Source of the DNA: Nitzschia sp. DOCU1
Lineage: Eukaryota > Bacillariophyta > Bacillariophyceae > Bacillariales > Bacillariaceae
Assembly (NCBI GenBank): GCA_951394045.1
Contig: OX595987.1
Span: 3,162,001-3,226,000, forward strand
DNA: 64,000 nucleotides
Reading direction: 5' to 3'
Part shown: positions 20,939 to 30,968 of the stretch, in pieces
How positions within the stretch are numbered: position 1 is the first letter of the stretch
Layout of the letters: the number at the start of each line of letters is the position of its first letter
The notes under the pieces: generated by a model
What the model saw: only the letters and a program-made list of their open reading frames with translations
What the model was told of the DNA's origin: nothing
The model's database searches: none
Position numbers and translations under genes: made by a program

Positions 20939-22248
20939 ACCTGTAATACTCAATTTTCTACCGAAGTAGTTATTATCTACTAGAATCCCCCTTCCCCGTA
21001 TGTAGCAACCCCGATACGGTCGTCGTAGTCTGTAGAATTTGCACCGTATCCCATACGTAGATTCTACCGCGATGTCGCCCAAAAAGTAGACATTTTGAGG
21101 GCATTTTATCTACTCTAAGGACTCCTTCCGAGCCCACGTGGCATGCGATTTCATGCGCCAAACTCCATACCGTCATGCGCCATCTACTCACACAAGTCAT
21201 GCATACGCTACTCGAACACATGAAACGCTCGCGACGCGAACAACAATGACAACACACCAATGCACCTGGGCCCATCATGTGCCAATGCCGGATTCCTGCC
21301 ACACTTTACTTCAATAGCGGATAGAATGCATGCCTTGGCATGATGGGATTATGCCTTATCATTTTTGGATTTGCCAAACGAGTTGAATGCCAAAAAGATG
21401 CAAGAAAGGCGCCCCCCTCCAGCAGCAAACAACAACCTGCCAGTGAGGAGCTTGAGGAAACAAACCCAAATGCCTTGGCCGGTACGACTGCGTTGCCAAT
21501 GATTCATTTCGACCCAAAGAAAAGAAGAACAAGGACCCAAGCAAGAAAAGAAGAGTTGTTGCAGCCAAGTCCTTTCAACAAAAATTGGAAGAGCGAGAGC
21601 AACGGGAGAGGCTGAAAAAGAAGCTTGGCAGCAGAGTGCAAGAAGAGGTGAAAAACAACGATTACGACAACCAAATATCAAGGGCAAGGCTTCCACAATG
21701 ATGTTGCCTACTGCGACAATTATCATCAGGTGTCAATGGACTTGGGGGCGACGGTGTTAGTACAGCAGCAACATCTACATGTACTCAACAAGAATCAGAG
21801 AATCCCTCCATGCCTGAGTTCAAAGCTGGTCCTGCTAGTACCTCTGCTATTCCAGTGCAAGGATTTTCATCGTAGTAGATTCTAGACTTGTTAACTAGTA
21901 GTACAAGGGTCGACCACACATTTGTGCACTACTAGTAAGTACTAAAATTAAGTCCATCGGTACCTTGCCGCACATTCGAATTCTAATACCAGGAGCTAGA
22001 ACATACAGCACAGTACTTTATTGTGTACAGTATAGAGTGAAATAGTACCCATGTCAAGAAACAGTTACAGTAGCTAGCTGGAGAATGGTAGCTGCTGGCT
22101 CTATCCCGTCGGTCAACATGCGTCGTCTTCTCGACTTCTCGACGACTTGGACTCGAACAAACGCTTGTGCGCAGTTTGCGAACCCCTCCGACATAGACGA
22201 CTGCGGTTTGTACGGTAGAGAATATGGTAGAAAGAGTTGAGTGTACGA
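20939..22248. repeat. 1310-bp direct repeat, copy 1
   Basis: This block is followed head-to-tail by an apparently identical copy at 22249-23558. Each copy begins with the pentanucleotide acctg, which also occurs right after copy 2. Just inside, the left end (ACTCAA..TTTCTACC, 20947-20962) and the right end read in reverse (22226-22248) form an imperfect terminal inverted repeat. Internal ORFs (91 codons plus at 21340-21615, 109 codons minus at 20973-21302) are the same in both copies and resemble no known protein. A Lys/Arg/Glu-rich stretch near 21500-21680 could be a fragment of a basic coiled-coil protein. A non-autonomous transposable element is possible. Confidence 0.9.
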
Positions 22249-23558
22249 ACCTGTAATACTCAATTTTCTACCGAAGTAGTTATTATCTACTAGAATCCCC
22301 CTTCCCCGTATGTAGCAACCCCGATACGGTCGTCGTAGTCTGTAGAATTTGCACCGTATCCCATACGTAGATTCTACCGCGATGTCGCCCAAAAAGTAGA
22401 CATTTTGAGGGCATTTTATCTACTCTAAGGACTCCTTCCGAGCCCACGTGGCATGCGATTTCATGCGCCAAACTCCATACCGTCATGCGCCATCTACTCA
22501 CACAAGTCATGCATACGCTACTCGAACACATGAAACGCTCGCGACGCGAACAACAATGACAACACACCAATGCACCTGGGCCCATCATGTGCCAATGCCG
22601 GATTCCTGCCACACTTTACTTCAATAGCGGATAGAATGCATGCCTTGGCATGATGGGATTATGCCTTATCATTTTTGGATTTGCCAAACGAGTTGAATGC
22701 CAAAAAGATGCAAGAAAGGCGCCCCCCTCCAGCAGCAAACAACAACCTGCCAGTGAGGAGCTTGAGGAAACAAACCCAAATGCCTTGGCCGGTACGACTG
22801 CGTTGCCAATGATTCATTTCGACCCAAAGAAAAGAAGAACAAGGACCCAAGCAAGAAAAGAAGAGTTGTTGCAGCCAAGTCCTTTCAACAAAAATTGGAA
22901 GAGCGAGAGCAACGGGAGAGGCTGAAAAAGAAGCTTGGCAGCAGAGTGCAAGAAGAGGTGAAAAACAACGATTACGACAACCAAATATCAAGGGCAAGGC
23001 TTCCACAATGATGTTGCCTACTGCGACAATTATCATCAGGTGTCAATGGACTTGGGGGCGACGGTGTTAGTACAGCAGCAACATCTACATGTACTCAACA
23101 AGAATCAGAGAATCCCTCCATGCCTGAGTTCAAAGCTGGTCCTGCTAGTACCTCTGCTATTCCAGTGCAAGGATTTTCATCGTAGTAGATTCTAGACTTG
23201 TTAACTAGTAGTACAAGGGTCGACCACACATTTGTGCACTACTAGTAAGTACTAAAATTAAGTCCATCGGTACCTTGCCGCACATTCGAATTCTAATACC
23301 AGGAGCTAGAACATACAGCACAGTACTTTATTGTGTACAGTATAGAGTGAAATAGTACCCATGTCAAGAAACAGTTACAGTAGCTAGCTGGAGAATGGTA
23401 GCTGCTGGCTCTATCCCGTCGGTCAACATGCGTCGTCTTCTCGACTTCTCGACGACTTGGACTCGAACAAACGCTTGTGCGCAGTTTGCGAACCCCTCCG
23501 ACATAGACGACTGCGGTTTGTACGGTAGAGAATATGGTAGAAAGAGTTGAGTGTACGA
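22249..23558. repeat. 1310-bp direct repeat, copy 2
   Basis: Second copy of the preceding block, same orientation and same phase of all internal ORFs (every coordinate shifted by 1310). No substitutions were noticed by eye over the segments compared, so the duplication is very young or kept identical by conversion, or else an assembly artefact. Its right end is about 200 bases upstream of the isopropylmalate synthase start codon, so it may contain or displace part of that promoter. Confidence 0.9.
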
Positions 23559-23764
23559 ACCTGGTACAGTTGTACGAGAAAACGGACGACGGCCGGTACA
23601 ATTGGCTCCCAAGCGTTCCACACCCTCCTTATTTCATTATTGGCCATCGACGCATGCACACCAAGAACGCCAAGAGGGTGAAATCATAGAGCATAACCCC
23701 ATCCGAGACAACCATAGTCTCCATATAGTCTATTTCATTGCCATTGCGAGACATATCAGCATCA

Positions 23765-25840
23765 ATGAAGTTGTCAATTGGTGGAGCCCTGGTAGCCATT
23801 CTTTCGTCTTCGGCGTGCGTTTCGACGGCAGCTTTTACGCCTCTTTCTATTCAGAAGCAATCTTCGTCTTCCTCCTCGAATTCTCGTTGTGCCGTATCGA
23901 GCAGAAGACGACTGGGTGATTCTTCTGGTCCCCTCTTTTCTACTGTTGATGGCGTTGATTCCAAGAACGCCCTGTACACTCGAAGACCCCGGCCGCCTTA
24001 CATTCCAGGCGAAATTCCTGACCCTGACTACGTTCGGATCTTCGATACCACTCTTCGCGATGGGGAACAGAGCCCTGGTGCGACCTTGACATCCCAGGAA
24101 AAACTTGAAATTGCCCGCATGCTGGCAAAGCTGGGCGTGGATATTATTGAGGCCGGGTTTCCAATTGCCTCCCCCGACGACTTTGCGGCGGTTAAGGATA
24201 TCGCTGATAAAGTTGGCAATGAAGTTTTTGAGGATGGCTACGTGCCAGTGATCTGTGGTCTTTCTCGTGCCAACCCGAAGGATATCGAGCGTGCTTGGGA
24301 TGCTGTAAAGGGAGCAAAGAGGCCGAGAATTCACACCTTCATTGCCACGAGCAAGATCCATATGGAGACGAAATTAAACAAAACTCCAGAAGAAGTCATC
24401 CAAATTGCTGTCAACGCAGTTACCTTTGCGAAGAGTCTTGGCTGCAATGATATTGAGTTCTCCCCGGAAGATGCTGGTCGCTCGGACCCCGAATTCCTCT
24501 ACAAGGTTCTCTCCGCAGTCGTCGAGGCTGGAGCAACTACTTTGAACATCCCGGACACCACTGGATGGAACATGCCATGGGAATTCGGTGACCTGATCAA
24601 AAAGTTGCGAGAAAACGTCAAGGGCGCGGACAAGGTGGTGTTTAGTACTCATTGCCAGAATGATCTTGGGTTGGCAACTGCTAACTCCCTAGCGGGTGCG
24701 TTGAATGGGGCTCGTCAACTCGAATGTACCATCAACGGTATCGGTGAGCGTGCAGGCAATGCGTCCTTGGAAGAAGTTGTCATGGCGCTTGCTCTCAAGG
24801 GGGATACCCAGTTTGCAGGAGGCCCCGGCACAGGCAAACTGTACACTGCCATCAACCCGGTGCATATCACGTCAACGTCGAAGATGGTGTCGGAGTACAC
24901 GGGCATGATCTGTCAGCCACACAAGGCTATAGTTGGGGCGAACGCATTCCAGCACGAGTCAGGTATTCATCAGGATGGTATGATCAAGAACAAGAGTACC
25001 TATGAGATTATGACTCCTGAGAGCATTGGGTTGATGCGTGGCGACTCCCAATCAGGAGCTGGCATTGTCTTGGGTAAGCACTCAGGGCGCAATGCAGTTG
25101 GAACTCGCTTGAAAGAGCTTGGATATGATTTGGAGCCTGAAAAGTTGAATGCGGTCTTTGCACGATTCAAGGAGGTGGCTGAGAAGCGAAAGGGTGGCCT
25201 TGAAGATGAAGATTTGGAGGCGCTGGTAATTGATCAAGCTGGAGTAATAAATATGATGTGGCGAGTGACTGGGCTTCAAGTCTCCACCGGTATGTCGGGT
25301 ATCCCCACCGCTACGGTGAAAATGATGGGACCAGATATGGTCGAGCGATACGTTGCCACAACTGGTACCGGTCCAGTGGACGCCGTTTACAAAGCAATCG
25401 ACCAAATTGTAGGTGTCTCGGTTGTGTTAGAGAACTACTCTCTTTCTGCGGTCAATGAAGGAATCGAGGTACGTGGTTGAATCGTAAACTGGCTGCTACT
25501 TTTCATCGAAGCGTCCATCTTACATCAACCTATCTTTTGTTTGCAGGCTCTGGCCGTTACACGAGTGAGTATTTCTCCGAAGGAAGGTGGTCCGAATGAT
25601 GTCCCTTCGATCCACTCGCAAGGCGGAGTTTTCAAGAATCGAAAATTCTCAGGCTCTGGCTCCGACTCAGATATCATTACGTCTTCCGCACGGGCCTACG
25701 TTTCCGCCTTGAACAAACTTTTGTCATGGAATGCGCGGAGATCAATGCAAGTTGCCGAGGAGGCAATGCAAGCGGATGACAGCGGAGTTGGAAACGCTAG
25801 GCCGGCCAAGCAGCCGGCGATTGCCGAAGTTCAGCCCTAG
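23765..25840 (+). CDS. IPMS: 2-isopropylmalate synthase, plastid-targeted
   Basis: Condenses acetyl-CoA with 2-oxoisovalerate, the committed step of leucine synthesis, in the plastid. Two exons, 23765-25468 and 25547-25840, give 665 aa. Residues 1-22 are a signal peptide followed by STAAFTPL, a diatom ASAFAP-type plastid import motif. The HMGL-like TIM barrel begins at [16 protein letters not shown] (about residue 89); [12 protein letters not shown] provides a metal-binding His and [10 protein letters not shown] is the usual flap motif. The C-terminal LeuA regulatory domain, where leucine feedback binds, spans roughly residues 450-620 and is split by the intron (AVNEGIE joined to ALAVTRV). 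The last 60 or so residues after SWNARRSM are an Ala-rich tail that I cannot assign. The tandem 1310-bp repeat ends 201 bases upstream. Confidence 0.95.
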
Positions 25841-27133
25841 TACTTTGGAAGTAATTTAAAGTATTGAGAAATGTCGATTGTACTGTTGTCGAACGTTCCA
25901 ATGACAGGGCAGAGAAATGCAGCATGCAGGGTGTAAGGGTCAGTGCCTGCTCAAGTGCAATTCGAAGGCGAAGCTTTTGATCAGGCTGACCTGGTTGGTA
26001 TAGTTAAACCAGCGAATAGTACGCATTTTCCAGTTAGCGGATCGATCTCATTGTTCGCCGGAGCGATACCTGTCAGCACCTCGGACAATCTCACATTCGA
26101 ATCGTTCGTTGACCCTTCACCTGTTTAGGGATATCAACGATAGTAGGAAAGGCGGGTTTTGGGCTTGATATGTGATTCCATGTCATAGAACAGCATAAGA
26201 CCGCGGGAATGGCTTTTCTTGAACCGAAACCAAATGCATTCTTGCAGGGGAGATCGCAACAAAACAGAAGTTCCTTCTTGTGCTTCAACAAGAATTCTGC
26301 TTTCCAGGTACTGAGATTCTCCTCACGACTTATTGTAACATGTTTTCCTTCCGTTCTACCAGCCAAAGCTCCAACTGCTACTTTTATTAGTTGCTGGCTA
26401 CCTCGGAGCAGTTGAGTGCCCAGTAGGAGGAGGGTTTCGCGCCATGATACGTACCAGGTAGTAGTTCTAAAGCTGACAATGGTTCCGCTGGTATGATAGA
26501 ACGTATCTACCGGTAGTGGCTGGAATGATACTCATAGTTCCTGGAATTGCAGATCGTAGTGTAAAGGCCCTATCATACCAGGTGATGTGGAAGGGTGTGG
26601 GGCCCAATTAATCTAAGGTTATGTTCTGGACGTGGAGGGCTATATGATTTGACATTACAACATTTTTTACTTAATAATGAACAAGACTAGAATGACTTGA
26701 AAGAGTGGGCAATTTTATTTTAGATCGGAAGGGTCTTTCTCACTACCAAGGGATGTAATTTACAGACTACAACTTTCCAAATAAAATCTCTTCCGCACTT
26801 TTGTCGTAAACTATCGATTCACGCAACTATAGATTACGTGACAATGTGGTGAAGAGGTTGTTTCTGGACACCAGGATTTTGGTTATTCATGGGCTAGAGG
26901 GGCTATTATGAAGGTAGCAAGAGTGTGTCTGCTGCAGGATGGGCACCGACAACGCTCACGCATCCTCGTTTAAACAGATATGAGCCAATTTCTATCTACA
27001 CTGCTGAGCTTCTGTCGATCCACACCTCAAACTCCCTTCACTCCTCCCCACTAAAGTAGTAAAAACGCCCAGGGGCAGCCCAGGCACCCCAATCCAACCG
27101 CCACAACCTAAAAGAGAGCGCATTTCATCGACT
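25841..27133. other. Long intergenic region
   Basis: 1293 bases without a supportable gene. Two copies of the ATGATAC..ACCAGGT word lie at 26445-26460 and 26571-26584, in a stretch rich in GGTA/TACC. AT-rich at 26640-26840. The right part contains the promoter of the 27134 gene. Confidence 0.3.
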
Positions 27134-29128
27134 ATGATAGATACTGGCAGCGTGGATGAGTCGTCGTACGACGTGGAGAAAACAAAGGCCTTCAACCTCC
27201 CATCAATGAGCCAACTTGTGCTGGGGGGTCAGGGTGATGGCCATAGTGACGACGACGACGAAAATGAAGCTTCTTTGAATTTCGAAGATTTGATGGGCAT
27301 GGAGCCTCCGGCCGGGGTCGATTTTCATGCTTCCTACGACCAAGTCCCGAAAGCCAAAGTAAAAATCACGAAGAAATTGAAAGTCAAGAAGAGCTTGAAC
27401 AATTCTTGCCCATCGTTTGGATTTTCGGGAGACTCTGAGGCTTTGGGAAAAAAGGAGAAGAGACGGGGAAAGAAAAACCAACGCGCTCAATCCGCGACGG
27501 CAGAGCGAATGGCACCCAGCCGGTCTGTGTCCTGTACGTCGGCGCCTCCCCAACATTTGCACCTTCAGGTCCCTAAACCAATCTCACCTCGCCGGACAAA
27601 GTCCATGCAGAATTCATTCCCAATCGGTGGCTCCTTGGAGAACGACTTAAGGAATACGTCACAGTCGATGTTCTCCTCTGACGGCGCCTTCAAGCCGCTT
27701 CAGAATTCTTCATCTACACTCTCGGTGCACATAACAGCGATGGCAACGGTTCCGATAATAGCAGCACAAAACATAGGACCCGGACAGAGATCTTTCACTG
27801 TCATGCCATCTGAGTCGGGTGAATTTTTAGCGACACCACTGGGACTGAAAGGAGAAACGCCGATTCGACGAGCGCGAAGAAAGTCCAAACTTTCATCAGA
27901 GCCAAATGATAGTGCCATGCTTTTCATCCGAACACCACCGCCACGCAGTAAATCGTTAAATGTGTCGCAGGTTGCGGGCTCCCACTACTCGACATGTCAT
28001 GGATCAGGCTTGAATCGAAGTCCAAGTTCCAACGGCTCTAATGGTCACAATATAACAGATTCCCCATCAACCCCTCTCCGAATGCCGCCCCCACGAAGCA
28101 AATCTCTTGATGAGCTTGCCATGGCGCTGTTCAAGTCCCCGGTGACATACGATGTTTCGAAACGAGTGTCGCAGAGACGAAAACCTTCGGTGGGAACAGC
28201 TCCACCAGCAGCGGCAATAATTAATACCCCAGAGCACCAAAAGCGGAAGAAAATTGTTCCAGCTAGGCAAATACCGTTCTCCCCAAGGCGAGGTTCCAAA
28301 CGCTCGAGCTTTCTTGTCAGATCCAAATCAGCAAAGTTGGTTAAGAGCTCTGGCTCGACCGTGAATATGGAATCAGATGCAAGTGTATCCGTCGCTACAC
28401 CTGCTCCTCCTCGTCGTGTCAAATCACTACACGGCGCGTTGAAGAAGATGTCGCCATCGGCCGACAGACCGCTGCTACGATTGAATCTTCCGGGGCCCGG
28501 GCCTGGTTCCCGCGTGCTGTTGGACGACAACGTTTCCGTATCGGCCAGTGAAGCTGTACCACTTGCTGTGTTTGCATCCTCAAAGCATTCCGTTGCAAAT
28601 CCATCTCAGCTCAAAAAGGCCTACAAGGAAACGCTCCATTTAGTGGGAAGGTGGAAACGAAAGTCGAAGAAGGAGGACACGCGCAGTACGAGGCCTCTTC
28701 GAAGTACGGATCTAGAATCGCTTGAGTCAAAGGATGAGGCTCCACCAACGCCCCAAACTAATGAGTCTACCGTTGTGGATGAGCACTCACACAGTGGTGA
28801 CGAAAAGAGGCAGCTCAGGCGAAGGAAGAGCAAGAGGGGCGCCCCTACTCACGATTCTAAATCGAAAGAGCCTAAATCCCGCAAAGAAGAGGAGACAAAG
28901 GGAATGGCGAAAAGGAAGAGTAAAGCAAGACCCAGCGAGGACCTTGCGAAAGATTCCCTTGTGGAAACTCTCGAAGAGAAGGAGGCGCGACTTGCGAAAT
29001 ACATGACGAAAACGCCACAAGCGGAGAGGAAGAAGGTCGATCGATACTGGATCGAGGCCTTCAAGCGCAATTATGCACGACGAAACGACGTTGTTGCGGA
29101 ACCTTGTGCCAGAGGCGTAGACATCTAA
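27134..29128 (+). CDS. Basic low-complexity protein with repeated PPRSKSL motifs
   Basis: 664 aa, single exon. The first 75 residues are acidic (SDDDDENEASLNFEDLMGM); the rest is Ser, Lys, Arg and Pro rich. A short motif recurs: TPPPRSKSLN (about 275), MPPPRSKSLDELA (about 320) and APPRRVKSLHGAL (about 430), each fitting a 14-3-3-type or basophilic-kinase site (RxxSL). The C-terminal 150 residues alternate basic and acidic stretches and end with a more ordered segment (EKEARLAKYMTKTPQAERKKVDRYW). No enzyme domain is visible. It is probably a phosphoregulated scaffold or cytoskeletal/nuclear adaptor, but I do not recognise a family. The start at 27134 is the first ATG in frame. Confidence 0.75.
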   Translation: MIDTGSVDESSYDVEKTKAFNLPSMSQLVLGGQGDGHSDDDDENEASLNFEDLMGMEPPAGVDFHASYDQVPKAKVKITKKLKVKKSLNNSCPSFGFSGDSEALGKKEKRRGKKNQRAQSATAERMAPSRSVSCTSAPPQHLHLQVPKPISPRRTKSMQNSFPIGGSLENDLRNTSQSMFSSDGAFKPLQNSSSTLSVHITAMATVPIIAAQNIGPGQRSFTVMPSESGEFLATPLGLKGETPIRRARRKSKLSSEPNDSAMLFIRTPPPRSKSLNVSQVAGSHYSTCHGSGLNRSPSSNGSNGHNITDSPSTPLRMPPPRSKSLDELAMALFKSPVTYDVSKRVSQRRKPSVGTAPPAAAIINTPEHQKRKKIVPARQIPFSPRRGSKRSSFLVRSKSAKLVKSSGSTVNMESDASVSVATPAPPRRVKSLHGALKKMSPSADRPLLRLNLPGPGPGSRVLLDDNVSVSASEAVPLAVFASSKHSVANPSQLKKAYKETLHLVGRWKRKSKKEDTRSTRPLRSTDLESLESKDEAPPTPQTNESTVVDEHSHSGDEKRQLRRRKSKRGAPTHDSKSKEPKSRKEEETKGMAKRKSKARPSEDLAKDSLVETLEEKEARLAKYMTKTPQAERKKVDRYWIEAFKRNYARRNDVVAEPCARGVDI

Positions 29129-29267
29129 TGGGAGCAATCCATAGTCATTGTTGAAGCTACGCCCTTAGTCTGCACCCACCCATGTTCTAGTAGACAAGGC
29201 CGCAAGAGCCTAAAGGAGATACTTTTCAAACTTCCCTGCTAACATTGTGTTACATTTGCATCCAAAT

Positions 29268-30232
29268 TTAAGAGCGAAGACTGGGCATTGCAGGCACAGG
29301 GATATGGCTAGTCTTGGTCTTGATGACCTCGTCGATCAGGCCATAGTCGAGAGCTTCGTATGGAGTCATGAAAAAGTCCCTGTCCGTATCCGCTGCAATC
29401 TTTTCCACCGGTTGGTCACAATAGTCGGCCATAAACTTGTTCAACGAGGCCTTTGTAAAGAGGATCTCCTTAGCTTGAATCTCAATGTCAGCTGCCTGTC
29501 CTTGTGCACCTCCCAAAGGTTGATGGATCATGATACGGGCATTTGGGAGCGACTTTCGCTTTCCTTTGGTTCCAGCTCCAAGCAAGAATGCTCCCATACT
29601 TGCCGCCATCCCGAAACAAACGGTCTGAACGTCACACGGAATGAATTGCATAGTATCGTATATTGCCAGACCTGCACTGACAGACCCACCAGGGCTGTTG
29701 ATGTACAGCGTAATGTCTTTGTCAGGATCTTCGTTAGCTAGGTACAAAAGCTGGGCGACCAATACGTTGGCGACTTCATCATTGACATCGGTCCCCAGAA
29801 GCAAAATTCGATCTTTCAACAATCTCGAAACCACATCCAACTGCCCAGACTCCCCGGCAACCGTAGGAAGAGGAGGTTGCCTACGTGGCTTTGGAGGCGA
29901 TTTCTTTGGTTCTTCGTTGGGCTAGGTTTTGTCGAGTAGTAGAGTACGCGGTTAGATGACACGCACAAAAACCGCCATAGTAGTGTAACTGCTGACGCTC
30001 ACCTCATCAGGCATCATCCACGGGTTTCCGATAGCAGAAATTGATGTCCGAGCCAGACCAGTATTCCTTGCCTGGAAAGCAACTGTTAGGACAGAAGATC
30101 ACTTTGGTGTGAGTTGCCTACGGGTGCTAAAAAATGCCGAGATGTGACTGTACTCCCGACGCCCCTCAACTTACATCCAGTGACAAAAGCACAGGCCAAT
30201 GTGCTCAATCTTAGAATCATGGTCAAATGCAT
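29268..30232 (-). CDS. CLPP: ClpP protease proteolytic subunit, plastid-targeted
   Basis: Ser-type peptidase of the Clp complex, which degrades unfolded stromal proteins together with a Clp ATPase. Three exons on the minus strand: 30232-30175, 30082-30003, 29921-29268, total 263 aa. Exon 1 encodes a signal peptide ([15 protein letters not shown]); exon 2 begins FAFQAR, so the junction creates the G-FAFQ plastid import motif, strong support for the intron placement. The mature part has the three catalytic residues: Ser in [12 protein letters not shown], His in MIHQPLGG and Asp in DTDRDFFM, plus INSPGGSV. The stretch [11 protein letters not shown] before the core is a basic transit segment. Shares a 736-bp divergent upstream region with the W2-domain factor. 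Confidence 0.92.
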
Positions 30233-30968
30233 GATAGAACTCTTTTACAATGCCTCGTTTGAAACGCGGAATCTTCGCCAGAAGGTATGGTTGATACGTA
30301 TTACACGGTTGCTGCACAATCTGTCCACCCTCCTGGCTGCTTCGACGACGACGACGAGACGGCTGTTGGATTTTCGCTTTACCACTCCTCCGCCTCCTGG
30401 ATGAATGAGTCACGAGAGCCTCTTGCGATAAGCGCGCTGTGGCGCCGCGTGGAAGAAAAGAAAATCTTTCGGGCCCCGCCGGCCCGCTCGGCGTTGACTG
30501 CACATGCCCGTGACGACATCAGATGCCATTTTTCGTCTGTCAGACCCTCTGTCCGATCGCGAGACGTGCGTTGGTTCGACGACGATTGCACGCAGCCCGG
30601 TGGCCACACAAAACATGAGTGCAATGAACGCCCAGAATTCCTCCTCTTCCATAGAATTTAATGTAGATTCTACCTAGCAAAGGGAATGACAAAACCCCAC
30701 TCCGTCATTCGTGACAGATTGAACGTCCATCAAACCACCACCCATCGAGCATCGCTTTTCTTCAACGACCAAAAGTATAGAAAATTCCAAACTCGTGGCT
30801 CGTTACCCGTCGAGGTAAAACAGTAACAAAAGCATTCGTAACCTGAAGCAGTCTAATATTGCGGTTTTCGATTCGCTTTTGCCACCAGAAGCTGCATACT
30901 TGTCCTTGCACCGTACTTGAGGTACCCACTGGAACTAGACGCAGAACGAAACTGTAATATTACTAACA
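30233..30968. promoter_or_regulatory. Divergent intergenic region
   Basis: 736 bases between ClpP and the W2-domain protein. Overlapping ORFs of 80-124 codons at 30287-30661 in several frames lack family features and are taken as chance. No defined element seen. Confidence 0.3.

Noticed and set aside
20939..23563. LTR retrotransposon with tandem LTRs as explanation of the 1310-bp repeat
   Set aside because: No pol domains, no polypurine tract and no TG..CA ends; the unit is not bounded by a third copy of its own start apart from acctg.
30287..30661. Overlapping ORFs upstream of ClpP and the W2 factor
   Set aside because: Several frames are open by chance in GC-rich DNA; none has a conserved motif or splice context.
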